Origin: Cymodocea nodosa
Lineage: Eukaryota > Streptophyta > Magnoliopsida > Alismatales > Cymodoceaceae
Length of the DNA: 64,000 nt
Assembly (NCBI GenBank): GCA_036874045.1
Contig: CM072339.1
Span: 7,571,501 to 7,635,500, forward strand
Direction: 5' to 3'
Every line of letters starts with the position of its first letter. Positions within the stretch are counted from its first letter, which is position 1. The translations under genes were made by a program, and so were the position numbers. Of this stretch, positions 20,284-32,222 are shown one piece after another. The notes under the pieces were generated by a model. The model had not been told where the DNA came from. It worked only from the letters and a program-made list of their open reading frames with translations, and made no database searches.

Positions 20284-23200
20284 ATGGCATCTTTTCACAG
20301 AGAAGGTCAGAACATCCATCGTCCTCCTTTGTTTGATGGTATTAATTATAATTACTAGAAAAACAGGATGGAATGTTTCCTCAGAAGCTCAAATGTGAGT
20401 TTATGGAAAATGGTTTTTCTAGGAACACCTATTCCACCTAGTCATGAGGATGACTAGACTGAGGAGGATGAGAGAATCATCCAAATGGATGCTCGAGGGA
20501 TGAATATTATTTACTGTGCCTTATCTACTGAATAATATAATAAAGTTTCAGCTTGTAAATCTGCTCACGAGGCTTGGAACACTCTTCAAATAACCTTTGA
20601 AGGAACTACCAGCCAAGTGAAAGACACTAAAATAAGCATTTTACTCAAAAAGCTTGAATTATTTAAAATGCTTGATGATGAAACTATCACTGATATGTTT
20701 TCAAGATTCACTGAGATTATTAATGGCTTAAGAGGTTTGGGAAAGGAATTTTCTATCCGTGAAGAGGTACAGAAAATCCTCAGAAGCTTAACTGTGGAAT
20801 GGAAGCAAAAGTCCACATCGAAACAAGATTCCAAAGACCTTAACAAATACTCAGTAGAGGATCTAATGGGCAACCTGCTGGCCCATGAAGTTCAAATGAA
20901 AGAATAGAAAGATGAGGAATGTAGTGCTAAAAAGAAAACTGAAACAAAGAAAGAACTAGCCTTTCCATCAACATAGGAACTTCAAAGCTCGGATGATGAT
21001 GAAGTTGTGCTATTGGCTAGAAAGTTTAGAAAATGGATGAAGAAAAAGAACCAAGCTAGCACATCAAAAAGCAATGCACCAATATGCTTTAAATGCAAGA
21101 AGTAGGGACATATACAACCTGATTGTCCATTGCAACAAGAAGAAGAAAAAGAAATGAAGAAGAAGAAAAGGAGCTACAAAAAGAAAATGGCATTGAAGGC
21201 TACTTGGGATGACAGTAGTTCTTCTAGTAGCTCATCCAGTTCAGATGAAGAGGAACTAGTAAACGTATGCTATACAGCACAAGAGGTATGTTCCACTTCA
21301 TCTCAAAGTGATTCTGATGTAGACAATGATAATCTAGATGTAAATATTCTTTTGTCTACTGTTGACAATTTATATGTTAAATGCAAAAAGTATAAAAAGG
21401 AAATTAAGCATTTAACTACATGCTTAGAAGAAGCACATACTGAACTTGAAAATTTGCATGCTGAAGATACAAAATGCAATAATGATAAATTGATAGATGA
21501 AAATGAAAAATTTAAATCTGAAATCACTGATCTAAAAAATACTGTGCATAAATTTACCAATGGATAGAAAGGATTAGATCAGATCATTGGTTCTCAAAGA
21601 TACAGTTCTAATAAACTTGGCCTAGGGTATGCTACTCCATAGGAAATACCCTATTGTGGTAGTGTTATCCGATCTTATAGAGATGGTACAACAGTGTTTG
21701 CCATCAAAAGAAGATTTGGTTCAATGTGGTTGCTATTGAGCTATATTTTTAGCTCAAGCTTTACTGCAAGTGCATAGATCTTTTGGTGTACATGGCAAAT
21801 ATAGGTCATTCTTCCACAAGGATTGTGTTTATGACTTAATCAACTATTACTCAACTTGTTTTTCAAGCTCTTAGGTATACTTCAGTAAATTAATGACATG
21901 TGAATGTAGAATAATCAAAATTAACACAAGCTCACAAATCATGCAGTTTCAAGGCAATGTGTAATGGAAAATGGTGATGTGAATCAATTTCTTTACTTGT
22001 AAATCTATCAACTCATTCAATTATAACATGCACACAAGTTCCACGTGATTTCAGAAGTGATATCAATGCATCAATATTGAGGAAAGAAAAATAAAACAAG
22101 AAGGTTCAATAGACTATACTACTCTATTCTAATTTATACTAAATGCATGCAACTATGCTATTTGCTAATCTAGCTAAACTATACTATACTACTTGCATTA
22201 GAAATTCTTTTTGGAGATTGATTAGGACAAAATGTGATCAATATAAGATATAACAAACTCAATTAACTATTGAAATTAAAATTAACAACTAGATATAAGT
22301 GATAGGTTCTTCATTCAAATGAACATCAACACTTATTTTCTTCTTCTTTCAATTCACACCTTCTTCTCAAATGCGCCAAGCCACCATTGGTGAGTGTCAT
22401 TCACTCGTGTGAAAGCCTCACCAACAGCCCCAACAATACACATGAATAGAGGATGCAAATTAGAAGTTGAAAAGAAGAATTAAACATTCATATACATTCA
22501 TTGAACTCTATCTAGCTAAGAAGACATATAATTGAGATGTTCACCACCATTTCTCATCAATTCTTCCTTCTATACAAGAAAATAATAAACTCTAAGAGTT
22601 GTCACTACCTTAGGAGCTTCTTATCTTCTTCTCTAGAGCTTTGAATTCAATGGAACTTGGCAGCAACTCCACCTCCAAGCTTGGACGTCTTCTCCTTAGC
22701 CCTTGGAATGGTGAATAGCATCAATGGATGGTCTCCTTGCAAGCATAAGCCTCACCTCCAAGCTTTCTTCTCTTCTTTCTTTCTCTCATTGGAAGCACCA
22801 AGGTGGCCTACGAAATTCCTCTCCCCTTGCATTTATGTTAGCATGTGTTCTCTCTCTTTGATGTGGCACCTTGGTTTTATCACCAAGCCAATAGGATGCC
22901 ATAGATCTAGGAGGTCCAATAAGGTGTTGGCATGCCCTCTTCTTTAAAGTTTAGTCCACCAACTTTTGATTCTTTAGATCTTCTTTTGGTCTTTTGCATT
23001 AAGCTCCTTCCATATGTGTGTTACCTACAATTAATGGAAATTGAGCTCCAAGAGATGTTAGCCAACATAGGACATGCAAAATAAATCAATGTGTTCCATG
23101 TAAAATTATATCCAATGGGGGATGCACTTGTTAATTAAATTTCTATATTGCACTATATTTCAAGACTTATATTACCCATAACTAATATCATTTATCCACC

Positions 23201-23358
23201 ATAGATATATAATATCATGCAAAATTACTTATAAAATTCATTAAAAATGGGCAAAATTAAAGCTTGAACAGCTGCCAAAAGGCAATAAACTAAATATTGT
23301 CAGGACTAACACTTATGGACCCGAGAAAGTATGGGTACCAAAATCTATTTCTATTTGA
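20284..23358 (+). pseudogene. Element A gag (broken, with insert)
   Basis: Starts MASFHREGQNIHRPPLFDGINY, as SIRE-type copia Gag proteins do. The capsid-like region has the ITDMFSRFTEIINGLRGLGK and EVQKILRSL motifs (20686-20810). A zinc knuckle follows at about 21081-21125 (CFKCKK, stop in place of one residue, GHIQPDC). Then come KKKMALKATWDD, a Ser-rich run, acidic DNDNLDVN and a short coiled coil (21370-21560). Stops include TAG near 20356 and 20457, TAA near 20533, TAG at 20906, and TAG near 21565. An insert splits it near 21739. The C-terminus resumes QLPKGNKLNIVRTNTYGPEK and VWVPK, and stops at TGA 23356-23358. Confidence 0.85.
21739..23260. mobile_element. Unclassified insert in element A gag (approximate ends)
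   Basis: AT-rich sequence unrelated to copia gag, lying between ...AIKRRFGS and QLPKGNKLN. Near its left end are CTGCAAGTGCATAGATC and CTTCCACAAGGATTGTG, which look like the reverse of the LTR end 'tccctgtggattc ... gtacttg' seen in the solo LTR at 34555-36336. The insert is therefore possibly a minus-strand gypsy LTR fragment. No TSD or clean TG...CA ends could be fixed. The open frame at 22657-22947 has no recognisable features and is not called. Confidence 0.45.
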
Positions 23359-24702
23359 ATTGCAAGATTACATCATTTAGGGGGAGCAGCTAATTTACAG
23401 TGTCAAATTATTCTTTGCAAATCAATGGTATTGCAAGAGGCACCATAAATTGGTAGAAAGTGCTCACTTAGACTAAGTGGAAATCGTGCCTAAAATCTTG
23501 ATGCTCAAGGAGAGCAAAATTTGCAACAGTTAGAAACAAGTGTTGTCAGAAAAAGTAGAATCTCATGAAGAGAAATTTTTAAGAAGCCAAACAATTGGTA
23601 ATCAGAAGGTAATCAGTTAAGAATCAGTTATGATATTCTGAAATTAACAAGTGGTATCAAAAGTAGCATCAATGATTGATTCATGTTTGTTAAACGAAGC
23701 AAGGCCTGTAGTAGCCAGATTACAATCTTCAAATTATTTTCTGCAAATTGAAGAACCTCTTGAAATAAAGCTCCAAGAGAAGATAAACGGATTGGAATCA
23801 GAAGTTAAATGATTGAGAATCATTTATGATGTTTTTGATTAACAATTGATACCTAGTTCAATTGGTATTCTATATGTCATTTTGCAGAACAGGTGCAGCA
23901 ATTTGTCTGCAAGGAAAAGCATATAAGTAGGGGGAGAACCTACTATATGAAGAGAATTCAGAATGTTACTTCAGTACAAAATAAAAGTGTATAAAGAGGG
24001 CATACATATAGGAGGAGAACCTATAGCTTGCTATTATAAATTATAGATAGGGGGAGAGCATGTGGTAGAAATTACAAATATTAACTGCATATTTATAAAT
24101 TGCTACATTAACTATTGGCATTTCACTATTTTCAGTTTCTACAGATGATGCAGTAATTACACGAAAACAAAGGAAGAAATATCACAAATCAGGAGAGTAA
24201 TTACTGACTTCTCAGATGATAGAATGTCAACAACTGGCATCAGACAAGGATTAAGGAAATTAACACTTCAATTGATACTGTGCTCGAATAAGAAAGAAGA
24301 AAAGTAGCACAAATCAAAGGAAAATAGACTGCAATGATGAAAATATCTCAACAATTGAGATCTATACATCAACAGTCTACATTTGATGGAAAATCAAAAA
24401 TTGGTATTTGAAGATATTGATGTATTTGATTCTTTTCACAACTTGATATCTGATGGGATTACAGAGATCAAAAAATTGGTATATCATCAAATACAAATTT
24501 AATGACAAAAAGGGGGAGAAGAATATAGAAAATTACATAGAAGGCAAGGGGAGCATTCCCAGCACACAGACAAGGTGAGAATTTAACTTCATTGTATTCA
24601 TTGTAAATCTTTGCTTTACCTAGTTTCTATGTCATTGAATGTATAACAACAATCTAGGGAGTGAAATACATGTAATTTAATGTAAAGGATTTTGTCATTA
24701 TC
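23359..24702 (+). other. Pol-less 3' region of element A
   Basis: Occupies the place where pol would be, but no DSG, YVDD or RNase H motif exists in any frame I could read. It holds repeated purine tracts: TAGGGGGAGCAG (about 23380), TAGGGGGAGAACC (about 23930), TAGGAGGAGAACC (about 24010), TAGGGGGAGAGC (about 24052) and AAAAAGGGGGAGAAG (24510), before the true PPT. The first tract, two codons past the gag stop, suggests deletion of pol between gag and the 3' non-coding part. Confidence 0.65.
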
Positions 24703-24716
24703 AAAAAGGGGGAGAT
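24703..24716 (+). other. Polypurine tract of element A
   Basis: AAAAAGGGGGAGAT just before TGTTAGGACCC of the 3' LTR. Confidence 0.92.
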
Positions 24717-26435
24717 TGTTAGGACCCTAGTATTTTGATAATGCAAAAACCTATATGAGTAAACCAAATTGTATTTCACAGATATGTTTGCCCAGCAAAA
24801 GATCAGAAAGCAGATGAACAGATTGAGAAAGTTCTAGAAGATACTACTATAGAGCTACAGGAAAATCGAACAGTTGCAAGTCTAAGTATCCGAAGAGCAA
24901 GAGTAAAACAGTAGCAAGACTATCGGACAGTTAGAAGGATAACTATCTGAATTTTACAAAGCCTTCAGAGAGTTATTATATTAGACAGTTAAGTTGGTTG
25001 AATGATCGGAGAGTTATGGAGTTAACTATCCGAAAGAAAAAGGGAAAACCGAAAAGTTAGAAAGGCTAACTATCCAAAACTTAAGTCATTCAATAAATCA
25101 CGTGTAGAAATACAGAACGGAAGCTTAAAGGACTTGTCGGAGAGTTAGATAACTATTCGAGTTTTTCGATAAGTTACAAGCATAACTTTCCAAAACTTAA
25201 GTCATTTTATTACGCACGTGCAAAATGAAGAAGTCGGCAGTTGAAAGCTTAAAAGGGAAATTAGAGAGTTAGAAAGATAACTATCCGAAATTTCAAAAGA
25301 GTTTTGGTGAGTTACAGTTTAACCATCCGAAACTTAAGTCACTGAATTTCCCACGTGCAGAATTCCAGAAAGAAGTGCAAATAAGTTTTCGGAGAGTTAG
25401 AAAGATAACTATCCGAAATCCTAAAGCCTTTCGGTGAGTTACAGGGATAACCATCCAAAACTTAAGTCAGCCTTTATACACATGCTGAATTAAAGCAATC
25501 GGAAGGTTAACAGAGACAAACTATCCGACAAGTATATAACTGTTCGGTGAGTTATAGTTATAAGTATCCGATTTGATAACAGCTCACATTTAAATATTCT
25601 AGAATCCTACCTGGCAGTAAAGGTTAAGTGATCTTTCGATGAGTTACAGATACTCTTTAGAGAGTTGCATAGCTAACTATCCGAAAGGATAGGAAAATCG
25701 GTAAGATATCTTAAAACGATTTTCTGAATGGTACTTATCGTATTGGGACTTGAATCTAATCAAGTACAGTAGAATACATCCGTTAGAAGAAAATATGATC
25801 GTTGTACATATCAAGTATATATACAAGATACAGACAACGGATTTAGATAGCTTTTGCTCATATACATACAGAGATATAGTATACATTGCGGATCAATTAC
25901 TGATATAGAAGAAAGCTCAAATTTAGTTCAACAAAGAATGGATTGAAAGCTAGATTTACAAGAAGATTCTTAAAGCTCTCCATGTGCTGAAAGTCTGATC
26001 CAAGAAGGATCATTTGGTTCGTGGCTTCAACCTGAAAGGTACATTCTATTGTTGGTTTGAGTTTCGACCTGAAAACTCACGAAGTTGGTTTTTTGGAGTT
26101 TATACCTAAAAACTTCTGAGTGTTGGTTTTCTAGAATTTGTACCTGAAAACTTCTGTGTGGTTGGTTCTTGCTTCGACTTGAAAGCAAGTGTGTAAGTGT
26201 TGGTTGAAACACTTAGTGAAGCCCAAGTGACCCTTGGGGGTGGACTAGCCGAATTGGTGAACCACCTAAAATTCCCTTGTGTTTCTTACTTTTATTTCCG
26301 CTGTGCATGTTATTTTTATCTGATTAGTTCTTGTGCATTCAGATTAATCAAATTAGTTAGTAAAGTTTAAAATAGGCTAAATTACACTTTGTTCACCATT
26401 CACCCCCCCTCTAGTGAAGCCATTCGTTCCTAACA
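24717..26435 (+). repeat. Element A 3' LTR
   Basis: TGTTAGGACCC ... CGTTCCTAACA, 1719 bp. It matches the 5' LTR throughout, including the dyad array and CACGTG boxes, but lacks one dyad segment of about 35 bases near 25150. It is followed by the second GACAC. Confidence 0.93.
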
Positions 26436-26440
26436 GACAC
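26436..26440 (+). repeat. Target-site duplication of element A, right
   Basis: GACAC, followed by GTGTCTCATTAG, which continues the interrupted family B LTR. Confidence 0.92.
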
Positions 26441-27339
26441 GTGTCTCATTAGTTTTATAATATAAAGAGTTTTTCGGTGACATACATCTGTAACTATACG
26501 AAACTTAAACTGTTTTCGATGAGTTATCATTTAACCTTCCGAAAGAAAGGTTAAGTTGGTTTGTTGAGTTAGCATAACACCATAGACTTAGTTCATTGAG
26601 TTAGCTACAGTACTTGTCATGTGAAATGGCACATGGCGAACTCGTTAAGTTAGAAACGTTAAGTTATATATATATACTTGTGTTACTCGTTTAGTTAACA
26701 TTAAAGTAACGACTTCTTATTACACTAATGAAAAATTTTTGGACGAGAAAGTTTATTTTGTAGGAAATTTTTCAGAGATCCAGGACTAATGATTAAAGAA
26801 AATTTGAAATATAAATGTGGGCTAGAACGTATGTGTTTCAATAAAGGAAAAAGAAAAGATGTGGAGAAGTGGAAAACTGGTAGTGGTTAAATGTGGAGGA
26901 TATGCATGAAATGAAGATGCAGTATAAAAGGCATAGAGTTCTCGTTGATCAAACTATCCTTGCACACAAAACGAAAAATCTTTTCAAGGATCAAACCATC
27001 CCTACACACCAAAAGAAAAATCTTTTTTAGGGATCAAAAACACCTCTTCGAGAAAAATCTCTCAAGTGGAAGAAAATTCAGTGAAGCATAAAAAGGTAAG
27101 ATTTTCGTCACTGAAGATTTGAAGTATCAGAAGAAAGTAAATTCAGTGAAGCATAAAAAGACAAGATATTTGTCACTAAAGAATTGCTGAAGAAGAAAGA
27201 AGAAGAAGAAAGATCTCAAACAAGGAGAAATGTTTTCAATTCTGCAAATTAGTTTTCTCTATTTGTAGTTATGAAATTGTTTAGATGATACATGGTATCG
27301 AGTTATAATTGCATCTACAATTTCTGAGGAGAATTGAAT
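26441..27339 (+). repeat. B1 3' LTR, second part (truncated)
   Basis: Continues the B1 LTR after element A: GTGTCTCATTAGTTTTATAA through the TATA box (about 26925), the R-region tandem repeat and the GAA-rich stretch, up to GAGGAGAATTGAATTG. The expected next bases (TATATTGTAATTGAAACC) are absent. The sequence passes straight into RT codons GKGYIMGKVDH, so the last 140 or so bases of the LTR are lost. Confidence 0.88.
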
Positions 27340-28373
27340 TGGGAAAAGGCTATATCATGGGAAAAGTGGATCATACTCTATTTATTAAGAGAGATGGTAA
27401 AGATCAGATTGTTGTTCAAATATACGTGGATGATATAATCTTTGGAGCAACTTATGAAAAGTTGATAGAAATATTTTCTAAAGAGATGACTAATCAGTTT
27501 GAAATGAGTTTGATAGGAGAACTTTCATATTTTCTAGGACTTCAAATTAAACAAATGGATAAAGGTATATTTTTAAATCAAGAAAAATATGCAGATGAAA
27601 TGCTTAAGAAATTTAATTTTAATGATACAAGGATTCGAGGAACTCCTATGAGTACTACTTTAAAGTTAGATATTGATGACATAGGAAAATCTATAGATCA
27701 AAGAAAATACAGAAGTACGATTGGTTCTTTACTTTATTTGACTGCTAGTAGACCTGATATTATGTTTGCTGTGTGTGTTTGTGCTAGATTTCAATCTAAT
27801 CCTAAGGAATCACACTTAATTGCAGTTAAAAGAATATTTAGATATATACAAGGAACTAAAAATTTTTGACTGTATTATTCTAAGGATAGTTCAATAGATC
27901 TTATAGGATATGCTGATGTTGATTATGCAAGATCTAAATCTAATAGAAAGAGTACCAGTGGCACATGTCAATTATTAGGAAATAATTTGGTGTCATGGTT
28001 TAGTAAAAAGGAAAACTGTGTAGCACTTTCTACTACAGAAGCTGAATATGTTGTTGCTGCACTGTGTTGCACTTAGATTCTGTGGATGAGGCAAACTTTA
28101 GAAGATTTTGGATTATCTTATGATACAACTGAGATTTATTGTGACAGTAGTTCTGCAATAAATCTTTCCAAAAATCCAGTATTACATTCAAGAGCAAAGC
28201 AAATAGAGGTTAGACATCATTTTCTAAGACATAACATAATTAAAGGAAAAATTAAATTAGAATTTGTGTCTAGTAAAAATCAATTAGCTGATATATTTAC
28301 AAAACCTCTAGACGAAAATACATTCTGCAACATTAGATTAAATTTAGGTATTTGTAGGCTATGTGATGTGTAA
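27340..28373 (+). pseudogene. B2 RT C-terminus and RNase H (truncated)
   Basis: Starts inside RT with GYIMGKVDHTLFIKRDGKDQ, then catalytic IYVDDIIFGATYEKL, the thumb region SYFLGLQIKQMDKG and RNase H to CRLCDV and TAA at 28371-28373. The open frame from 27309 begins in LTR sequence, a fortuitous fusion at the deletion joint. A TGA after GTKNF (27867-27869) is shared with B4. The RNase H first motif reads GYADVDYA instead of GYTDADYA, keeping the Asp. A TAG follows ALCCT at about 28075. Gag, protease and integrase are missing. Confidence 0.87.
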
Positions 28374-29868
28374 AATGCTTAAACTCCACATAAAAAGATA
28401 AATATTATTGATGATGTTGTTCACCTCAGATATTATATACTTATTATAAATATGTAAAGTAATATCTAAATTGCTGCTTAAGATACTATGTATTTATTGT
28501 AAAATCATAATAGTATCTTATTGATTTTAAGTAGTTTATCAATTTTAATGGTTTTTACGATTTTAAGTGGAAGTGTAAATGAAAAACATTAAATACTTCT
28601 AACATTATGAAATTTTGATTAAATGTTTTCTTTGAATCAAGGAAAATGCATATGATCATGCATAAATTTGACTTAATTGATTAAACTTGTAGAATAAGTT
28701 ATATGTAACTCATCTTAAACTGTTAATCAAAAGTATAAGCTTATTGAAACTGATTCATATTCTTAGTATAATCATAGAAGTAAAATTGTATAAGATTTGT
28801 GTTTTATTACATCTGTATTAATGGAATACGTATATACTATGCTTAAAATGAAAAGTTCTTACAAAGTGAAAATCTTTGAGAGTTTATTAATCAGTTTGAT
28901 CATGAGCCTTTTGTACTTGAGCAGATAGGTATGTAAGGATTGTTGTCTTGAAAAAGGATTCTTTAAATCTGGCAACCTAAGGTCCTGATCAGATATGGGA
29001 TTGTTGACTAAAAGCTCATTACACGGGTACATTTGAAAGCTCTTGTATGATTCAAGCTTTTCAAACTAACTTTGAAAGAAAATTATCAATATTTACTGTT
29101 TTGAAAAGAGAAAGTTGTTTCATTAATCACAGATATCTTTGAATCGCATATAGTTTCTACCAATATGACTACTGATTTATTAAATCAACATTAGTACTTT
29201 TGAAAACGTTTATTTGAGATACATTCTTTCATTCTCCTTGAATTAATCACATTGAGTTCAAAGTTGTGTTTTGATTCATATACAGTAGGAATTGATTCTG
29301 GAAATCATTTTTGATGATGTCAAGATAACGGAAGTCTTTGAAAAGAAAATTTAAAAGTATAGTTATACTTAACATCTATTGTCACTACAAGTATATTTTG
29401 TATTTTGATTGAATATATTTGAAGTATATTTGTAGGGGGAGGATTAACAATGTCGAAAACAGATTAATATAATTTAGAATACAAATCTTAGTTAATCTGA
29501 ATTAATGTCCTCTTAAAATCTTGATGAAATAATTTAAAAAGACAAATAAACTATTTTAGATTCAAAGGACAAAAAGTTCAAATAGTTTACAATGTTCTTA
29601 AGATAATGTTAAGTTTAGCATGTGTGTTGTTTTCGGAACGTTTCAGTTGGAAGCATCCGAAAATTGTTTTAAGTGTACTAACTAGACGTTATGTTAGATA
29701 AGATAACGTGTAAAACTGCCTGTAGACAGCATTTTACTCGTTAGGTTAGTTAACTCAACGAGTTATACTTGAATATTTCGGGTACCTTGATTGAATAAAC
29801 TTTATTCAATATTTATTAAATTTCTAAACCCAACTTCTCTTTACGTTGAGTTATACGCCTAAAAACCC
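28374..29868 (+). other. Pol to ORF3 spacer of B2
   Basis: Homologous to 13460-14929, with the post-pol hairpin (about 28485-28530), PPT-like AGGGGGAGG at 29434-29442, and the dyad at 29737-29762. Non-coding. Confidence 0.7.
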
Positions 29869-29877
29869 TATTTAAAC
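29737..29877 (+). promoter_or_regulatory. Candidate ORF3 promoter of B2
   Basis: Dyad CTCGTTAGGTTAG / TTAACTCAACGAG at 29737-29762 and TATTTAAAC at 29869-29877, 90 bases before the ORF3 ATG, as in B1 and B4. Confidence 0.5.
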
Positions 29878-29958
29878 ACTTATTACACGGGCACTTAGGT
29901 TATTTGTAAACTTTGTCAAGAAAATCTTTCCCGCTTGTTGCTGTTATAAACTACGACG

Positions 29959-32222
29959 ATGGTCTCCAAGTTCTACAAATGTCATGGTAGAGGAAAAGGC
30001 AAAAGCAGAAGAGATGCAAAAGGAAAAGAAATATAGAATGATGAAGTTCCACGTACTTGGTTCAAGAAAATATTTTGAGTGGACAAAAGGTTAGCAAAAA
30101 TTTATAGTGAATATTTCTTTCCTGAAGGTATACTAAATGAAGTTAGATAAGAACTTCAAAATACTAATGCAAATATTACATACATGGGTATTCGTAGTAA
30201 ATTTTATAAAGAATACAGAATGAAGTGTGCTGAAATTGCATTTTTGGAACAGCATACAAAATATTTGGAAAAAGGTGTAGGTTCATCAAATAGAACTCCT
30301 CAAACTCCTATAAACGTTACAAGACTACATGCATTTGAGGAGGTACATGAATCAGCAATCCCTACCCCTTTATATTCAAAACAAGTAGAATCAAATATTG
30401 CTGTAGATCACAGAAAAGTTGAAGTTCTTCGAAAGGCAGTTGCAATAGAAAGTTCCTTTAAGGAATTAAAGTAGAAAACTTTTATGAAGCAATTTGAAAA
30501 GAAAACAGCAATACTTGAAGAGGAGAAACAAAAATGTTATAGTAGAAGGAAAGTCAGAAAATTTTTGTCTAAGGAAACGAAATCTGTTGAAAAAGGAAAA
30601 TCAAATGAAAATTTATTTCCAAGGGACAATGTATGTCTAGACATTGTACCTTATTGTGCATCTGATAAACTCATCAATTCTAAGCCCACTGAAACTAATG
30701 AAGATAATGAGACTTTTCCCTTGCTAGAAAGCTTGAGAAGAAATACAAGTCAAATATGAGCTTAAGTTTTTCTATTAGTACAAGTCCTGATGATGCAGAA
30801 ATTGACAAATCAGAGCATCAGGCACCTGACATTGAACAAGTTATTGCAGATATAATTGACAATGTTGAAGTAGTAACTCGTTCACAGGCTGAATTGTCTG
30901 TAGTAGTAGATATTGAAAATGTTAAGACTCCAGAAGAGCTAAAAGTTAACCAGCCTTCTAGAGAATCTATAGAAGTAGAGTTTGAGAATTCACAGCATGA
31001 ATCAATGGAATTATCTATTGAACAAAATGAACAATTACAGACAAATACACCAGTTGTAGAATTTGTGGAAAAATTGAACTCTGAACATTCTATAGAGACT
31101 GAACAGATGAATGTCGAGCATATTGACAATGTTCCTAACATTGTTGAAGTTGAAGAATTAATGTTACCTAAGCAGTTTCAAGATAATATTTTGGAAGAGG
31201 AACAACATGAGATTCATTTTGAAGAAGAGGTTCCTGAAGATGAATTAAATTCTAAATCACAGCTTCAGGTATCACCTTCTTTGTGTACAATATTAAAAAT
31301 TCAAGGTAATGCAATTCATTTTAGATCTGAAGAAGCATTGCAGAAATACAATAATTTGATTACATGTCAGATTCTGCATGCTCGTCCAATAAAATTCAAA
31401 AATTTGATGAAAATAAGAGATCTATTTGAGTTTCAAGGCCTCATTAAATTCTTGCTAGGAGGAATGAAATGGAAGCAATACACAAAGCTTATTGCAGCTT
31501 TTTATAGCAATCTGGTCAAGAATGGAAATTTTCTGAAAACTCAAATAAATGAATAGGAGTTTATATTGTCTCCTGAGTTAATTTTTGAAGTTTTAGGATT
31601 AAAGAATGTAGGTGTTGTTGTTACAAATAGATTTGACATGATAAGACAACTGGAATGGAACATTCAGTCTTTATCAAAAATTCCAGATGTATATTCTGAA
31701 ATGAGATTAATGGAAAATCTTAATGCAGAAGCAAGGTTTATTGCAAATATATTGCATGCAAATTTATTTCAGAGAGTTGGACACAATTTGGAAGTCAGCA
31801 GAAGCTATTTATATGCAACTTATGGCCTGCTGAATAGAATTCAAATAAATTGGTTTGATGTTTTTATGTCTCAACTATAGCATATAAGTTCAAAGTTATT
31901 TTATGGTGATGTTGTATGTAGAATCCTTGCAGGCCAATTGACTTTATCCGATGGGCCCTTTGAAACTAAAGGCATGAGAGTATTTAGTGTCAAAGATTTG
32001 CAAAAATTCCAGGCCATGCATAAACCTCAACGACAACAACAACAACAACCTGATACAGACCATATACAACAACAACAAAAAAGTTATTCAGTTCAAGCAA
32101 AACAGCAAACCTAGCTACCTCCTGACTTCGATGTAGTGTTTAAGGACATCAGAAATGATATTAGGCATCTAGGAGATAAAATATGTAATGCTATAAGTGA
32201 TATACTTAGGAGGGGTCAATAA
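29959..32222 (+). pseudogene. B2 ORF3 (broken)
   Basis: Same gene as B1 ORF3, full length. It starts MVSKFYKCHGRGKGKSRRD. Stops fall in the first 75 codons (TAG near 30033, TGA near 30076, TAA near 30147). Open stretches follow: 30184-30474 (AEIAFLEQHTKYLEKG), 30484-30759, a frameshift near 30712-30745, then 30756-31556 through the acidic middle into the domain resembling PF20167 (FEFQGLIKFLLGG ... LIAAFYSNL). A TAG at 31554-31556 splits that domain from SPELIFEVLGLKNVG. The Gln-rich tail lies at about 32025-32090. Unlike B1 and B4, the codon after DYFFP-like residues is GAA, not TAG. Function unknown. Confidence 0.8.

Larger units (their letters stand above)
18478..26435 (+). mobile_element. 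Element A: non-autonomous Ty1/copia element with gag only
   Basis: Complete nested insertion of 7958 bp with two LTRs (18478-20230, 24717-26435), PBS 20233, PPT 24703 and the 5-bp TSD GACAC. The internal part has a decayed gag of the SIRE/Maximus type with a zinc knuckle, but no protease, integrase, RT or RNase H. It must have moved using enzymes supplied elsewhere, or lost pol before or after insertion. A further insert lies in gag at about 21739-23260. The LTR pair differs by substitutions and short indels, so insertion is not very recent. Confidence 0.92.
8880..27339 (+). mobile_element. Copia family B, copy B1 (contains element A)
   Basis: Non-autonomous family B copy: 5' LTR 8880-10631, PBS, deleted gag, pol reduced to protease start plus RT tail and RNase H, non-coding spacer, decayed ORF3, PPT 17759-17772, and a 3' LTR split by element A (17773-18477 and 26441-27339). 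The 3' LTR lacks its last 140 or so bases and runs straight into RT sequence assigned to B2. Orientation follows from PBS, PPT and gene order. Confidence 0.75.

Noticed and set aside
22657..22947. 96-codon open frame on the plus strand in the element A insert
   Set aside because: No recognised motif, low-complexity Pro/Ser/Leu composition, and it lies in a sequence that looks like a non-coding LTR fragment.
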